Shown here piece by piece: positions 24,745 through 38,530 of a stretch of DNA of 64,000 nt (its first letter is position 1; the number at the start of each line of letters is the position of its first letter). The translations under genes and the position numbers were made by a program. The notes under the pieces are model-generated. The model made no database searches and was not told the DNA's origin. It saw nothing but the letters and a program-made list of their open reading frames with translations. The stretch is taken from contig NW_027207353.1 in NCBI RefSeq assembly GCF_963455315.2, positions 496,001 through 560,000 on the forward strand, given 5' to 3'. The stretch is from Globicephala melas (lineage: Eukaryota; Chordata; Mammalia; Artiodactyla; Delphinidae).

Positions 24745-26123
24745 ATGCAGAGCAGAGGCCACCGCCTCCTGGAAGCTGCAGCACGCCTCCGCTTCTGCAC
24801 GGCAAATCAGGGCCTTACTTCCAGGCACGGGTTCACGCTGGGTGTGCCGGGAGCCACACAGCGTGCTAAGAGGCTGACTCTCTCCTCCAGCGGAGTGACT
24901 TCAGGTACGAGGGCGGGCCTCGCAGTGTTCCAAGCACAGCGTTCTCTCATGGCAGCTCACACAAGGGCCATGACAGAGTCTTCCTGGGCACTTGGCACTC
25001 ACCAGCCATGCTGTCCTGAGGGCGTTCGAGGGCTCCGGAGATGTAGCGCTCCTCAAGGAACGCGCAGGGTGTGGTTGCCCAGCACCCGGCACGCTCAGGG
25101 GTCCTCCGAGGGAATCAACCAATGGACCTCGACGTTGCTCAGCCGGCCCACAGGTGTCTGTCTGGAGGCACTCAGTGACCTTGGAGGGAAAATGATGCAC
25201 ACCCGTGGGGCCTAGGAGTCCCCGGACGTGTACTTCCTTTAAAGCAAAGCGACTAAGAACTCCTGGAAAGAGCTGCATGCCTCCCTTTCTGCACGGCTAC
25301 TCAGGGCCTAACCTGGAGGCGAGTTCTCACGTTGAGGTTCCCTTTAGCTCTAGAGCCTGTCATGCGGACCGCCACCGCGGCCACGGAAGCCCCTGGTTGA
25401 GAGAGAGCAAACTCACAATTTTCCCCGAAGCATTCTTCCAGGGCTCACTGGCCTGTCGGGAGCCGGGAATGTCAGGGAGCTTCAAGGCAGGCATGAATGC
25501 CGCCCTCCAAATGGGAAAGCAGGGCTAGTTCCAGCAGGCCCCCGTTTTCATGGGCACACTCAGCGTACATCCCCGTGGTTTCTAAGGCGTCCCAAGAGAC
25601 ACCGGTTGCCCTGTGTTTCCTTCCCTGAGTCAACTTATCGAAGTAGGGAGTCCCGCATCCAGCGAACGGTCTCAACCAAGGAACGCCGTAGCTGCTCCTC
25701 TGGGCCTGGGGCTGCCGGCGGTGCCAAAGAAGGAACAGGACTTGCATGGCAGTAAGAACCCAAGCCGCCGTCCTCTAGGAGGCACGGTGCCTTCAGTCAG
25801 GAGGTCCTGGATGGAATGCGAAGACGAGGGTTACTCTGAGCGCAGCTCCGATTGGGGCAACGCGTAAGACCTCCGCGCCATGTGGCATGTGCCAGAACGG
25901 TGTTCGTGAACGTGTGCGAGTGCTGAGGAAACCAAGCTGCTCCAAAAGAGAGGGCAGTGCGTTTCCCTACGCTCGGCGTGCGCAGAGGGGCTCTAAAGGG
26001 CTACGGGCCCGGATGTTGCTTAGCAGACCCAGGTGCGCCTGGGGTTACTCAGTGTTCCTGCCGGGAACAGGGTGCCCCGGCTAGCCTCCCAGGTGTCCAG
26101 AAAGCTGTGCTGCCGTTCAAGGT
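24745..26123 (+). repeat. Satellite monomer M19
   Basis: State: 7A 378A 434A 512A, junction A, with 741A. Counterpart of M13. Confidence 0.95.
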
Positions 26124-27502
26124 ATGCAGGGCAGAGGCCACCGCCTCCTGGAAGCTGCAGCACGCCTCCGCTTCTGCACGGCAAATCAGGGCCTTACTTC
26201 CAGGCACGGGTTCACGCTGGGTGTGCCGGGAGCCACACAGCGTGCTAAGAGGCTGACTCTCTCCTCCAGCGGAGTGACTTCAGGTACGAGGGCGGGCCTC
26301 GCAGTGTTCCAAGCACAGCGTTCTCTCATGGCAGCTCACACAAGGGCCATGACAGAGTCTTCCTGGGCACTTGGCACTCACCAGCCATGCTGTCCTGAGG
26401 GCGTTCGAGGGCTCCGGAGATGTAGCGCTCCTCAAGGAACGCGCAGGGTGTGGTTGCCCAGCACCCGGCACGCTCAGGGGTCCTCCGAGGGAATCAACCA
26501 ATGGACCTCGACGTTGCTCAGCCGGCCCACAGGTGTCTGTCTGGAGGCACTCAGTGACCTTGGAGGGAAAATGATGCACACCCGTGGGGCCTAGGAGTCC
26601 CCGGACGTGTACTTCCTTTAAAGCAAAGCGACTAAGAACTCCTGGAAAGAGCTGCATGCCTCCCTTTCTGCACGGCTACTCAGGGCCTAACCTGGAGGCG
26701 AGTTCTCACGTTGAGGTTCCCTTTAGCTCTAGAGCCTGTCATGCGGACCGCCACCGCGGCCACGGAAGCCCCTGGTTGAGAGAGAGCAAACTCACAATTT
26801 TCCCCGAAGCATTCTTCCAGGGCTCACTGGCCTGTCGGGAGCCGGGAATGTCAGGGAGCTTCAGGGCAGGCATGAATGCCGCCCTCCAAATGGGAAAGCA
26901 GGGCTAGTTCCAGCAGGCCCCCGTTTTCATGGGCACACTCAGCGTACATCCCCGTGGTTTCTAAGGCGTCCCAAGAGACACCGGTTGCCCTGTGTTTCCT
27001 TCCCTGAGTCAACTTATCGAAGTAGGGAGTCCCGCATCCAGCGAACGGTCTCAACCAAGGAACGCCGTAGCTGCTCCTCTGGGCCTGGGGCTGCCGGCGG
27101 TGCCAAAGAAGGAACAGGACTTGCATGGCAGTAAGAACCCAAGCCGCCGTCCTCTAGGAGGCACGGTGCCTTCAGTCAGGAGGTCCTGGATGGAATGCGA
27201 AGACGAGGGTTACTCTGAGCGCAGCTCCGATTGGGGCAACGCGTAAGACCTCCGCGCCATGTGGCATGTGCCAGAACGGTGTTCGTGAACGTGTGCGAGT
27301 GCTGAGGAAACCAAGCTGCTCCAAAAGAGAGGGCAGTGCGTTTCCCTACGCTCGGCGTGCGCAGAGGGGCTCTAAAGGGCTACGGGCCCGGATGTTGCTT
27401 AGCAGACCCAGGTGCGCCTGGGGTTACTCAGTGTTCCTGCCGGGAACAGGGTGCCCCGGCTAGCCTCCCAGGTGTCCAGAAAGCTGTGCTGCCGTTCAAG
27501 GT
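26124..27502 (+). repeat. Satellite monomer M20
   Basis: State: 7G 378A 434A 512A, junction A. Counterpart of M14. Confidence 0.95.
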
Positions 27503-28880
27503 ATGCAGGGCAGAGGCCACCGCCTCCTGGAAGCTGCAGCACGCCTCCGCTTCTGCACGGCAAATCAGGGCCTTACTTCCAGGCACGGGTTCACGCTGGG
27601 TGTGCCGGGAGCCACACAGCGTGCTAAGAGGCTGACTCTCTCCTCCAGCGGAGTGCCTTCAGGTACGAGGGCGGGCCTCGCAGTGTTCCAAGCACAGCGT
27701 TCTCTCATGGCAGCTCACACAAGGGCCATGACAGAGTCTTCCTGGGCACTTGGCACTCACCAGCCATGCTGTCCTGAGGGCGTTCGAGGGCTCCGGAGAT
27801 GTAGCGCTCCTCAAGGAACGCGCAGGGTGTGGTTGCCCAGCACCCGGCACGCTCAGGGGTCCTCCGAGGGAATCAACCAGTGGACCTCGACGTTGCTCAG
27901 CCGGCCCACAGGTGTCTGTCTGGAGGCACTCAGTGGCCTTGGAGGGAAAATGATGCACACCCGTGGGGCCTAGGAGTCCCCGGACGTGTACTTCCTTTAA
28001 AGCAAAGCGACTACGAACTCCTGGAAAGAGCTGCATGCCTCCCTTTCTGCACGGCTACTCAGGGCCTAACCTGGAGGCGAGTTCTCACGTTGAGGTTCCC
28101 TTTAGCTCTAGAGCCTGTCATGCGGACCGCCACCGCGGCCACGGAAGCCCCTGGTTGAGAGAGAGCAAACTCACAATTTTCCCCGAAGCATTCTTCCAGG
28201 GCTCACTGGCCTGTCGGGAGCCGGGAATGTCAGGGAGCTTCAGGGCAGGCATGAATGCCGCCCTCCAAATGGGAAAGCAGGGCTAGTTCCAGCAGGCCCC
28301 CGTTTTCATGGGCACACTCAGCGTACATCCCCGTGGTTTCTAAGGCGTCCCAAGAGACACCGGTTGCCCTGTGTTTCCTTCCCTGAGTCAACTTATCGAA
28401 GTAGGGAGTCCCGCATCCAGCGAACGGTCTCAACCAAGGAACGCCGTAGCTGCTCCTCTGGGCCTGGGGCTGCCGGCGGTGCCAAAGAAGGAACAGGACT
28501 TGCATGGCAGTAAGAACCCAAGCCGCCGTCCTCTAGGAGGCACGGTGCCTTCAGTCAGGAGGTCCTGGATGGAATGCGAAGACGAGGGTTACTCTGAGCG
28601 CAGCTCCGATTGGGGCAACGCGTAAGACCTCCGCGCCATGTGGCATGTGCCAGAACGGTGTTCGTGAACGTGTGCGAGTGCTGAGGAAACCAAGCTGCTC
28701 CAAAAGAGAGGGCAGTGCGTTTCCCTACGCTCGGCGTGCGCAGAGGGGCTCTAAAGGGCTACGGGCCCGGATGTTGCTTAGCAGACCCAGGTGCGCCTGG
28801 GGTTACTCAGTGTTCCTGCCGGGAACAGGGTGCCCCGGCCAGCCTCCCAGGTGTGCTAAAGCTGTGCTGCCGTTCAAGGT
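27503..28880 (+). repeat. Satellite monomer M21
   Basis: State: 7G 378G 434G 512C, junction B, with 154C and the T-to-C at 28840 that matches M15. This rare shared base is the best single proof of the six-unit duplication. Confidence 0.95.
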
Positions 28881-30258
28881 ATGCAGAGCAGAGGCCACCG
28901 CCTCCTGGAAGCTGCAGCACGCCTCCGCTTCTGCACGGCAAATCAGGGCCTTACTTCCAGGCACGGGTTCACGCTGGGTGTGCCGGGAGCCACACAGCGT
29001 GCTAAGAGGCTGACTCTCTCCTCCAGCGGAGTGACTTCAGGTACGAGGGCGGGCCTCGCAGTGTTCCAAGCACAGCGTTCTCTCATGGCAGCTCACACAA
29101 GGGCCATGACAGAGTCTTCCTGGGCACTTGGCACTCACCAGCCATGCTGTCCTGAGGGCGTTCGAGGGCTCCGGAGATGTAGCGCTCCTCAAGGAACGCG
29201 CAGGGTGTGGTTGCCCAGCACCCGGCACGCTCAGGGGTCCTCCGAGGGAATCAACCAATGGACCTCGACGTTGCTCAGCCGGCCCACAGGTGTCTGTCTG
29301 GAGGCACTCAGTGACCTTGGAGGGAAAATGATGCACACCCGTGGGGCCTAGGAGTCCCCGGACGTGTACTTCCTTTAAAGCAAAGCGACTAAGAACTCCT
29401 GGAAAGAGCTGCATGCCTCCCTTTCTGCACGGCTACTCAGGGCCTAACCTGGAGGCGAGTTCTCACGTTGAGGTTCCCTTTAGCTCTAGAGCCTGTCATG
29501 CGGACCGCCACCGCGGCCACGGAAGCCCCTGGTTGAGAGAGAGCAAACTCACAATTTTCCCCGAAGCATTCTTCCAGGGCTCACTGGCCTGTCGGGAGCC
29601 GGGAATGTCAGGGAGCTTCAGGGCAGGCATGAATGCCGCCCTCCAAATGGGAAAGCAGGGCTAGTTCCAGCAGGCCCCCGTTTTCATGGGCACACTCAGC
29701 GTACATCCCCGTGGTTTCTAAGGCGTCCCAAGAGACACCGGTTGCCCTGTGTTTCCTTCCCTGAGTCAACTTATCGAAGTAGGGAGTCCCGCATCCAGCG
29801 AACGGTCTCAACCAAGGAACGCCGTAGCTGCTCCTCTGGGCCTGGGGCTGCCGGCGGTGCCAAAGAAGGAACAGGACTTGCATGGCAGTAAGAACCCAAG
29901 CCGCCGTCCTCTAGGAGGCACGGTGCCTTCAGTCAGGAGGTCCTGGATGGAATGCGAAGACGAGGGTTACTCTGAGCGCAGCTCCGATTGGGGCAACGCG
30001 TAAGACCTCCGCGCCATGTGGCATGTGCCAGAACGGTGTTCGTGAACGTGTGCGAGTGCTGAGGAAACCAAGCTGCTCCAAAAGAGAGGGCAGTGCGTTT
30101 CCCTACGCTCGGCGTGCGCAGAGGGGCTCTAAAGGGCTACGGGCCCGGATGTTGCTTAGCAGACCCAGGTGCGCCTGGGGTTACTCAGTGTTCCTGCCGG
30201 GAACAGGGTGCCCCGGCTAGCCTCCCAGGTGTGCTAAAGCTGTGCTGCCGTTCAAGGT
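28881..30258 (+). repeat. Satellite monomer M22
   Basis: State: 7A 378A 434A 512A, junction B. Counterpart of M16; the six-unit correspondence ends after this unit. Confidence 0.95.
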
Positions 30259-31636
30259 ATGCAGAGCAGAGGCCACCGCCTCCTGGAAGCTGCAGCACGC
30301 CTCCGCTTCTGCACGGCAAATCAGGGCCTTACTTCCAGGCACGGGTTCACGCTGGGTGTGCCGGGAGCCACACAGCGTGCTAAGAGGCTGACTCTCTCCT
30401 CCAGCGGAGTGACTTCAGGTACGAGGGCGGGCCTCGCAGTGTTCCAAGCACAGCGTTCTCTCATGGCAGCTCACACAAGGGCCATGACAGAGTCTTCCTG
30501 GGCACTTGGCACTCACCAGCCATGCTGTCCTGAGGGCGTTCGAGGGCTCCGGAGATGTAGCGCTCCTCAAGGAACGCGCAGGGTGTGGTTGCCCAGCACC
30601 CGGCACGCTCAGGGGTCCTCCGAGGGAATCAACCACTGGACCTCGACGTTGCTCAGCCGGCCCACAGGTGTCTGTCTGGAGGCACTCAGTGACCTTGGAG
30701 GGAAAATGATGCACACCCGTGGGGCCTAGGAGTCCCCGGACGTGTACTTCCTTTAAAGCAAAGCGACTACGAACTCCTGGAAAGAGCTGCATGCCTCCCT
30801 TTCTGCACGGCTACTCAGGGCCTAACCTGGAGGCGAGTTCTCACGTTGAGGTTCCCTTTAGCTCTAGAGCCTGTCATGCGGACCGCCACCGCGGCCACGG
30901 AAGCCCCTGGTTGAGAGAGAGCAAACTCACAATTTTCCCCGAAGCATTCTTCCAGGGCTCACTGGCCTGTCGGGAGCCGGGAATGTCAGGGAGCTTCAAG
31001 GCAGGCATGAATGCCGCCCTCCAAATGGGAAAGCAGGGCTAGTTCCAGCAGGCCCCCGTTTTCATGGGCACACTCAGCGTACATCCCCGTGGTTTCTAAG
31101 GCGTCCCAAGAGACACCGGTTGCCCTGTGTTTCCTTCCCTGAGTCAACTTATCGAAGTAGGGAGTCCCGCATCCAGCGAACGGTCTCAACCAAGGAACGC
31201 CGTAGCTGCTCCTCTGGGCCTGGGGCTGCCGGCGGTGCCAAAGAAGGAACAGGACTTGCATGGCAGTAAGAACCCAAGCCGCCGTCCTCTAGGAGGCACG
31301 GTGCCTTCAGTCAGGAGGTCCTGGATGGAATGCGAAGACGAGGGTTACTCTGAGCGCAGCTCCGATTGGGGCAACGCGTAAGACCTCCGCGCCATGTGGC
31401 ATGTGCCAGAACGGTGTTCGTGAACGTGTGCGAGTGCTGAGGAAACCAAGCTGCTCCAAAAGAGAGGGCAGTGCGTTTCCCTACGCTCGGCGTGCGCAGA
31501 GGGGCTCTAAAGGGCTACGGGCCCGGATGTTGCTTAGCAGACCCAGGTGCGCCTGGGGTTACTCAGTGTTCCTGCCGGGAACAGGGTGCCCCGGCTAGCC
31601 TCCCAGGTGTGCTAAAGCTGTGCTGCCGTTCAAGGT
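30259..31636 (+). repeat. Satellite monomer M23
   Basis: State: 7A 378C 434A 512C, junction B, with 741A. 378C is a third allele found only here and in M39. Confidence 0.95.
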
Positions 31637-33014
31637 ATGCAGAGCAGAGGCCACCGCCTCCTGGAAGCTGCAGCACGCCTCCGCTTCTGCACGGCAAATC
31701 AGGGCCTTACTTCCAGGCACGGGTTCACGCTGGGTGTGCCGGGAGCCACACAGCGTGCTAAGAGGCTGACTCTCTCCTCCAGCGGAGTGACTTCAGGTAC
31801 GAGGGCGGGCCTCGCAGTGTTCCAAGCACAGCGTTCTCTCATGGCAGCTCACACAAGGGCCATGACAGAGTCTTCCTGGGCACTTGGCACTCACCAGCCA
31901 TGCTGTCCTGAGGGCGTTCGAGGGCTCCGGAGATGTAGCGCTCCTCAAGGAACGCGCAGGGTGTGGTTGCCCAGCACCCGGCACGCTCAGGGGTCCTCCG
32001 AGGGAATCAACCAGTGGACCTCGACGTTGCTCAGCCGGCCCACAGGTGTCTGTCTGGAGGCACTCAGTGGCCTTGGAGGGAAAATGATGCACACCCGTGG
32101 GGCCTAGGAGTCCCCGGACGTGTACTTCCTTTAAAGCAAAGCGACTACGAACTCCTGGAAAGAGCTGCATGCCTCCCTTTCTGCACGGCTACTCAGGGCC
32201 TAACCTGGAGGCGAGTTCTCACGTTGAGGTTCCCTTTAGCTCTAGAGCCTGTCATGCGGACCGCCACCGCGGCCAAGGAAGCCCCTGGTTGAGAGACAGC
32301 AAACTCACAATTTTCCCCGAAGCATTCTTCCAGGGCTCACTGGCCTGTCGGGAGCCGGGAATGTCAGGGAGCTTCAGGGCAGGCATGAATGCCGCCCTCC
32401 AAATGGGAAAGCAGGGCTAGTTCCAGCAGGCCCCCGTTTTCATGGGCACACTCAGCGTACATCCCCGTGGTTTCTAAGGCGTCCCAAGAGACACCGGTTG
32501 CCCTGTGTTTCCTTCCCTGAGTCAACTTATCGAAGTAGGGAGTCCCGCATCCAGCGAACGGTCTCAACCAAGGAACGCCGTAGCTGCTCCTCTGGGCCTG
32601 GGGCTGCCGGCGGTGCCAAAGAAGGAACAGGACTTGCATGGCAGTAAGAACCCAAGCCGCCGTCCTCTAGGAGGCACGGTGCCTTCAGTCAGGAGGTCCT
32701 GGATGGAATGCGAAGACGAGGGTTACTCTGAGCGCAGCTCCGATTGGGGCAACGCGTAAGACCTCCGCGCCATGTGGCATGTGCCAGAACGGTGTTCGTG
32801 AACGTGTGCGAGTGCTGAGGAAACCAAGCTGCTCCAAAAGAGAGGGCAGTGCGTTTCCCTACGCTCGGCGTGCGCAGAGGGGCTCTAAAGGGCTACGGGC
32901 CCGGATGTTGCTTAGCAGACCCAGGTGCGCCTGGGGTTACTCAGTGTTCCTGCCGGGAACAGGGTGCCCCGGCTAGCCTCCCAGGTGTGCTAAAGCTGTG
33001 CTGCCGTTCAAGGT
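31637..33014 (+). repeat. Satellite monomer M24
   Basis: State: 7A 378G 434G 512C, junction B, with 640A as in M7. Private G-to-C at 32297. Confidence 0.95.
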
Positions 33015-34393
33015 ATGCAGAGCAGAGGCCACCGCCTCCTGGAAGCTGCAGCACGCCTCCGCTTCTGCACGGCAAATCAGGGCCTTACTTCCAGGCACGG
33101 GTTCACGCTGGGTGTGCCGGGAGCCACACAGCGTGCTAAGAGGCTGACTCTCTCCTCCAGCGGAGTGCCTTCAGGTACGAGGGCGGGCCTCGCAGTGTTC
33201 CAAGCACAGCGTTCTCTCATGGCAGCTCACACAAGGGCCATGACAGAGTCTTCCTGGGCACTTGGCACTCACCAGCCATGCTGTCCTGAGGGCGTTCGAG
33301 GGCTCCGGAGATGTAGCGCTCCTCAAGGAACGCGCAGGGTGTGGTTGCCCAGCACCCGGCACGCTCAGGGGTCCTCCGAGGGAATCAACCAATGGACCTC
33401 GACGTTGCTCAGCCGGCCCACAGGTGTCTGTCTGGAGGCACTCAGTGACCTTGGAGGGAAAATGATGCACACCCGTGGGGCCTAGGAGTCCCCGGACGTG
33501 TACTTCCTTTAAAGCAAAGCGACTAAGAACTCCTGGAAAGAGCTGCATGCCTCCCTTTCTGCACGGCTACTCAGGGCCTAACCTGGAGGCGAGTTCTCAC
33601 GTTGAGGTTCCCTTTAGCTCTAGAGCCTGTCATGCGGACCGCCACCGCGGCCACGGAAGCCCCTGGTTGAGAGAGAGCAAACTCACAATTTTCCCCGAAG
33701 CATTCTTCCAGGGCTCACTGGCCTGTCGGGAGCCGGGAATGTCAGGGAGCTTCAGGGCAGGCATGAATGCCGCCCTCCAAATGGGAAAGCAGGGCTAGTT
33801 CCAGCAGGCCCCCGTTTTCATGGGCACACTCAGCGTACATCCCCGTGGTTTCTAAGGCGTCCCAAGAGACACCGGTTGCCCTGTGTTTCCTTCCCTGAGT
33901 CAACTTATCGAAGTAGGGAGTCCCGCATCCAGCGAACGGTCTCAACCAAGGAACGCCGTAGCTGCTCCTCTGGGCCTGGGGCTGCCGGCGGTGCCAAAGA
34001 AGGAACAGGACTTGCATGGCAGTAAGAACCCAAGCCGCCGTCCTCTAGGAGGCACGGTGCCTTCAGTCAGGAGGTCCTGGAAGGAATGCGAAGACGAGGG
34101 TTACTCTGAGCGCAGCTCCGATTGGGGCAACGCGTAAGACCTCCGCGCCATGTGGCATGTGCCAGAACGGTGTTCGTGAACGTGTGCGAGTGCTGAGGAA
34201 ACCAAGCTGCTCCAAAAGAGAGGACAGTGCGTTTCCCTACGCTCGGCGTGCGCAGAGGGGCTCTAAAGGGCTACGGGCCCGGATGTTGCTTAGCAGACCC
34301 AGGTGCGCCTGGGGTTACTCAGTGTTCCTGCCGGGAACAGGGTGCCCCGGCTAGCCTCCCAGGTGTCCAGAAAGCTGTGCTGCCGTTCAAGGT
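33015..34393 (+). repeat. Satellite monomer M25
   Basis: State: 7A 378A 434A 512A, junction A, with 154C 1068A 1210A. Counterpart of M8, 23,432 bp upstream. Confidence 0.95.
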
Positions 34394-35772
34394 ATGCAGG
34401 GCAGAGGCCACCGCCTCCTGGAAGCTGCAGCACGCCTCCGCTTCTGCACGGCAAATCAGGGCCTTACTTCCAGGCACGGGTTCACGCTGGGTGTGCCGGG
34501 AGCCACACAGCGTGCTAAGAGGCTGACTCTCTCCTCCAGCGGAGTGCCTTCAGGTACGAGGGCGGGCCTCGCAGTGTTCCAAGCACAGCGTTCTCTCATG
34601 GCAGCTCACACAAGGGCCATGACAGAGTCTTCCTGGGCACTTGGCACTCACCAGCCATGCTGTCCTGAGGGCGTTCGAGGGCTCCGGAGATGTAGCGCTC
34701 CTCAAGGAACGCGCAGGGTGTGGTTGCCCAGCACCCGGCACGCTCAGGGGTCCTCCGAGGGAATCAACCAGTGGACCTCGACGTTGCTCAGCCGGCCCAC
34801 AGGTGTCTGTCTGGAGGCACTCAGTGGCCTTGGAGGGAAAATGATGCACACCCGTGGGGCCTAGGAGTCCCCGGACGTGTACTTCCTTTAAAGCAAAGCG
34901 ACTACGAACTCCTGGAAAGAGCTGCATGCCTCCCTTTCTGCACGGCTACTCAGAGCCTAACCTGGAGGCGAGTTCTCACGTTGAGGTTCCCTTTAGCTCT
35001 AGAGCCTGTCATGCGGACCGCCACCGCGGCCACGGAAGCCCCTGGTTGAGAGAGAGCAAACTCACAATTTTCCCCGAAGCATTCTTCCAGGGCTCACTGG
35101 CCTGTCGGGAGCCGGGAATGTCAGGGAGCTTCAGGGCAGGCATGAATGCCGCCCTCCAAATGGGAAAGCAGGGCTAGTTCCAGCAGGCCCCCGTTTTCAT
35201 GGGCGCACTCAGCGTACATCCCCGTGGTTTCTAAGGCGTCCCAAGAGACACCGGTTGCCCTGTGTTTCCTTCCCTGAGTCAACTTATCGAAGTAGGGAGT
35301 CCCGCATCCAGCGAACGGTCTCAACCAAGGAACGCCGTAGCTGCTCCTCTGGGCCTGGGGCTGCCGGCGGTGCCAAAGAAGGAACAGGACTTGCATGGCA
35401 GTAAGAACCCAAGCCGCCGTCCTCTAGGAGGCACGGTGCCTTCAGTCAGGAGGTCCTGGATGGAATGCGAAGACGAGGGTTACTCTGAGCGCAGCTCCGA
35501 TTGGGGCAACGCGTAAGACCTCCGCGCCATGTGGCATGTGCCAGAACGGTGTTCGTGAACGTGTGCGAGTGCTGAGGAAACCAAGCTGCTCCAAAAGAGA
35601 GGGCAGTGCGTTTCCCTACGCTCGGCGTGCGCAGAGGGGCTCTAAAGGGCTACGGGCCCGGATGTTGCTTAGCAGACCCAGGTGCGCCTGGGGTTACTCA
35701 GTGTTCCTGCCGGGAACAGGGTGCCCCGGCTAGCCTCCCAGGTGTCCAGAAAGCTGTGCTGCCGTTCAAGGT
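34394..35772 (+). repeat. Satellite monomer M26
   Basis: State: 7G 378G 434G 512C, junction A, with 154C 561A 812G. Differs from M9 only at offset 154 among the markers. Confidence 0.95.
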
Positions 35773-37151
35773 ATGCAGGGCAGAGGCCACCGCCTCCTGG
35801 AAGCTGCAGCACGCCTCCGCTTCTGCACGGCAAATCAGGGCCTTACTTCCAGGCACGGGTTCACGCTGGGTGTGCCGGGAGCCACACAGCGTGCTAAGAG
35901 GCTGACTCTCTCCTCCAGCGGAGTGCCTTCAGGTACGAGGGCGGGCCTCGCAGTGTTCCAAGCACAGCGTTCTCTCATGGCAGCTCACACAAGGGCCATG
36001 ACAGAGTCTTCCTGGGCACTTGGCACTCACCAGCCATGCTGTCCTGAGGGCGTTCGAGGGCTCCGGAGATGTAGCGCTCCTCAAGGAACGCGCAGGGTGT
36101 GGTTGCCCAGCACCCGGCACGCTCAGGGGTCCTCCGAGGGAATCAACCAGTGGACCTCGACGTTGCTCAGCCGGCCCACAGGTGTCTGTCTGGAGGCACT
36201 CAGTGGCCTTGGAGGGAAAATGATGCACACCCGTGGGGCCTAGGAGTCCCCGGACGTGTACTTCCTTTAAAGCAAAGCGACTACGAACTCCTGGAAAGAG
36301 CTGCATGCCTCCCTTTCTGCACGGCTACTCAGGGCCTAACCTGGAGGCGAGTTCTCACGTTGAGGTTCCCTTTAGCTCTAGAGCCTGTCATGCGGACCGC
36401 CACCGCGGCCACGGAAGCCCCTGGTTGAGAGAGAGCAAACTCACAATTTTCCCCGAAGCATTCTTCCAGGGCTCACTGGCCTGTCGGGAGCCGGGAATGT
36501 CAGGGAGCTTCAGGGCAGGCATGAATGCCGCCCTCCAAATGGGAAAGCAGGGCTAGTTCCAGCAGGCCCCCGTTTTCATGGGCACACTCAGCGTACATCC
36601 CCGTGGTTTCTAAGGCGTCCCAAGAGACACCGGTTGCCCTGTGTTTCCTTCCCTGAGTCAACTTATCGAAGTAGGGAGTCCCGCATCCAGCGAACGGTCT
36701 CAACCAAGGAACGCCGTAGCTGCTCCTCTGGGCCTGGGGCTGCCGGCGGTGCCAAAGAAGGAACAGGACTTGCATGGCAGTAAGAACCCAAGCCGCCGTC
36801 CTCTAGGAGGCACGGTGCCTTCAGTCAGGAGGTCCTGGAAGGAATGCGAAGACGAGGGTTACTCTGAGCGCAGCTCCGATTGGGGCAACGCGTAAGACCT
36901 CCGCGCCATGTGGCATGTGCCAGAACGGTGTTCGTGAACGTGTGCGAGTGCTGAGGAAACCAAGCTGCTCCAAAAGAGAGGACAGTGCGTTTCCCTACGC
37001 TCGGCGTGCGCAGAGGGGCTCTAAAGGGCTACGGGCCCGGATGTTGCTTAGCAGACCCAGGTGCGCCTGGGGTTACTCAGTGTTCCTGCCGGGAACAGGG
37101 TGCCCCGGCTAGCCTCCCAGGTGTCCAGAAAGCTGTGCTGCCGTTCAAGGT
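35773..37151 (+). repeat. Satellite monomer M27
   Basis: State: 7G 378G 434G 512C, junction A, with 154C 1068A 1210A. No other copy has this state. Confidence 0.95.
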
Positions 37152-38530
37152 ATGCAGGGCAGAGGCCACCGCCTCCTGGAAGCTGCAGCACGCCTCCGCT
37201 TCTGCACGGCAAATCAGGGCCTTACTTCCAGGCACGGGTTCACGCTGGGTGTGCCGGGAGCCACACAGCGTGCTAAGAGGCTGACTCTCTCCTCCAGCGG
37301 AGTGACTTCAGGTACGAGGGCGGGCCTCGCAGTGTTCCAAGCACAGCGTTCTCTCATGGCAGCTCACACAAGGGCCATGACAGAGTCTTCCTGGGCACTT
37401 GGCACTCACCAGCCATGCTGTCCTGAGGGCGTTCGAGGGCTCCGGAGATGTAGCGCTCCTCAAGGAACGCGCAGGGTGTGGTTGCCCAGCACCCGGCACG
37501 CTCAGGGGTCCTCCGAGGGAATCAACCAGTGGACCTCGACGTTGCTCAGCCGGCCCACAGGTGTCTGTCTGGAGGCACTCAGTGGCCTTGGAGGGAAAAT
37601 GATGCACACCCGTGGGGCCTAGGAGTCCCCGGACGTGTACTTCCTTTAAAGCAAAGCGACTACGAACTCCTGGAAAGAGCTGCATGCCTCCCTTTCTGCA
37701 CGGCTACTCAGAGCCTAACCTGGAGGCGAGTTCTCACGTTGAGGTTCCCTTTAGCTCTAGAGCCTGTCATGCGGACCGCCACCGCGGCCACGGAAGCCCC
37801 TGGTTGAGAGAGAGCAAACTCACAATTTTCCCCGAAGCATTCTTCCAGGGCTCACTGGCCTGTCGGGAGCCGGGAATGTCAGGGAGCTTCAGGGCAGGCA
37901 TGAATGCCGCCCTCCAAATGGGAAAGCAGGGCTAGTTCCAGCAGGCCCCCGTTTTCATGGGCGCACTCAGCGTACATCCCCGTGGTTTCTAAGGCGTCCC
38001 AAGAGACACCGGTTGCCCTGTGTTTCCTTCCCTGAGTCAACTTATCGAAGTAGGGAGTCCCGCATCCAGCGAACGGTCTCAACCAAGGAACGCCGTAGCT
38101 GCTCCTCTGGGCCTGGGGCTGCCGGCGGTGCCAAAGAAGGAACAGGACTTGCATGGCAGTAAGAACCCAAGCCGCCGTCCTCTAGGAGGCACGGTGCCTT
38201 CAGTCAGGAGGTCCTGGATGGAATGCGAAGACGAGGGTTACTCTGAGCGCAGCTCCGATTGGGGCAACGCGTAAGACCTCCGCGCCATGTGGCATGTGCC
38301 AGAACGGTGTTCGTGAACGTGTGCGAGTGCTGAGGAAACCAAGCTGCTCCAAAAGAGAGGGCAGTGCGTTTCCCTACGCTCGGCGTGCGCAGAGGGGCTC
38401 TAAAGGGCTACGGGCCCGGATGTTGCTTAGCAGACCCAGGTGCGCCTGGGGTTACTCAGTGTTCCTGCCGGGAACAGGGTGCCCCGGCTAGCCTCCCAGG
38501 TGTCCAGAAAGCTGTGCTGCCGTTCAAGGT
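37152..38530 (+). repeat. Satellite monomer M28
   Basis: State: 7G 378G 434G 512C, junction A, with 561A and 812G. Follows a 1068A/1210A unit, as do M9, M26, M37 and M42. Confidence 0.95.
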
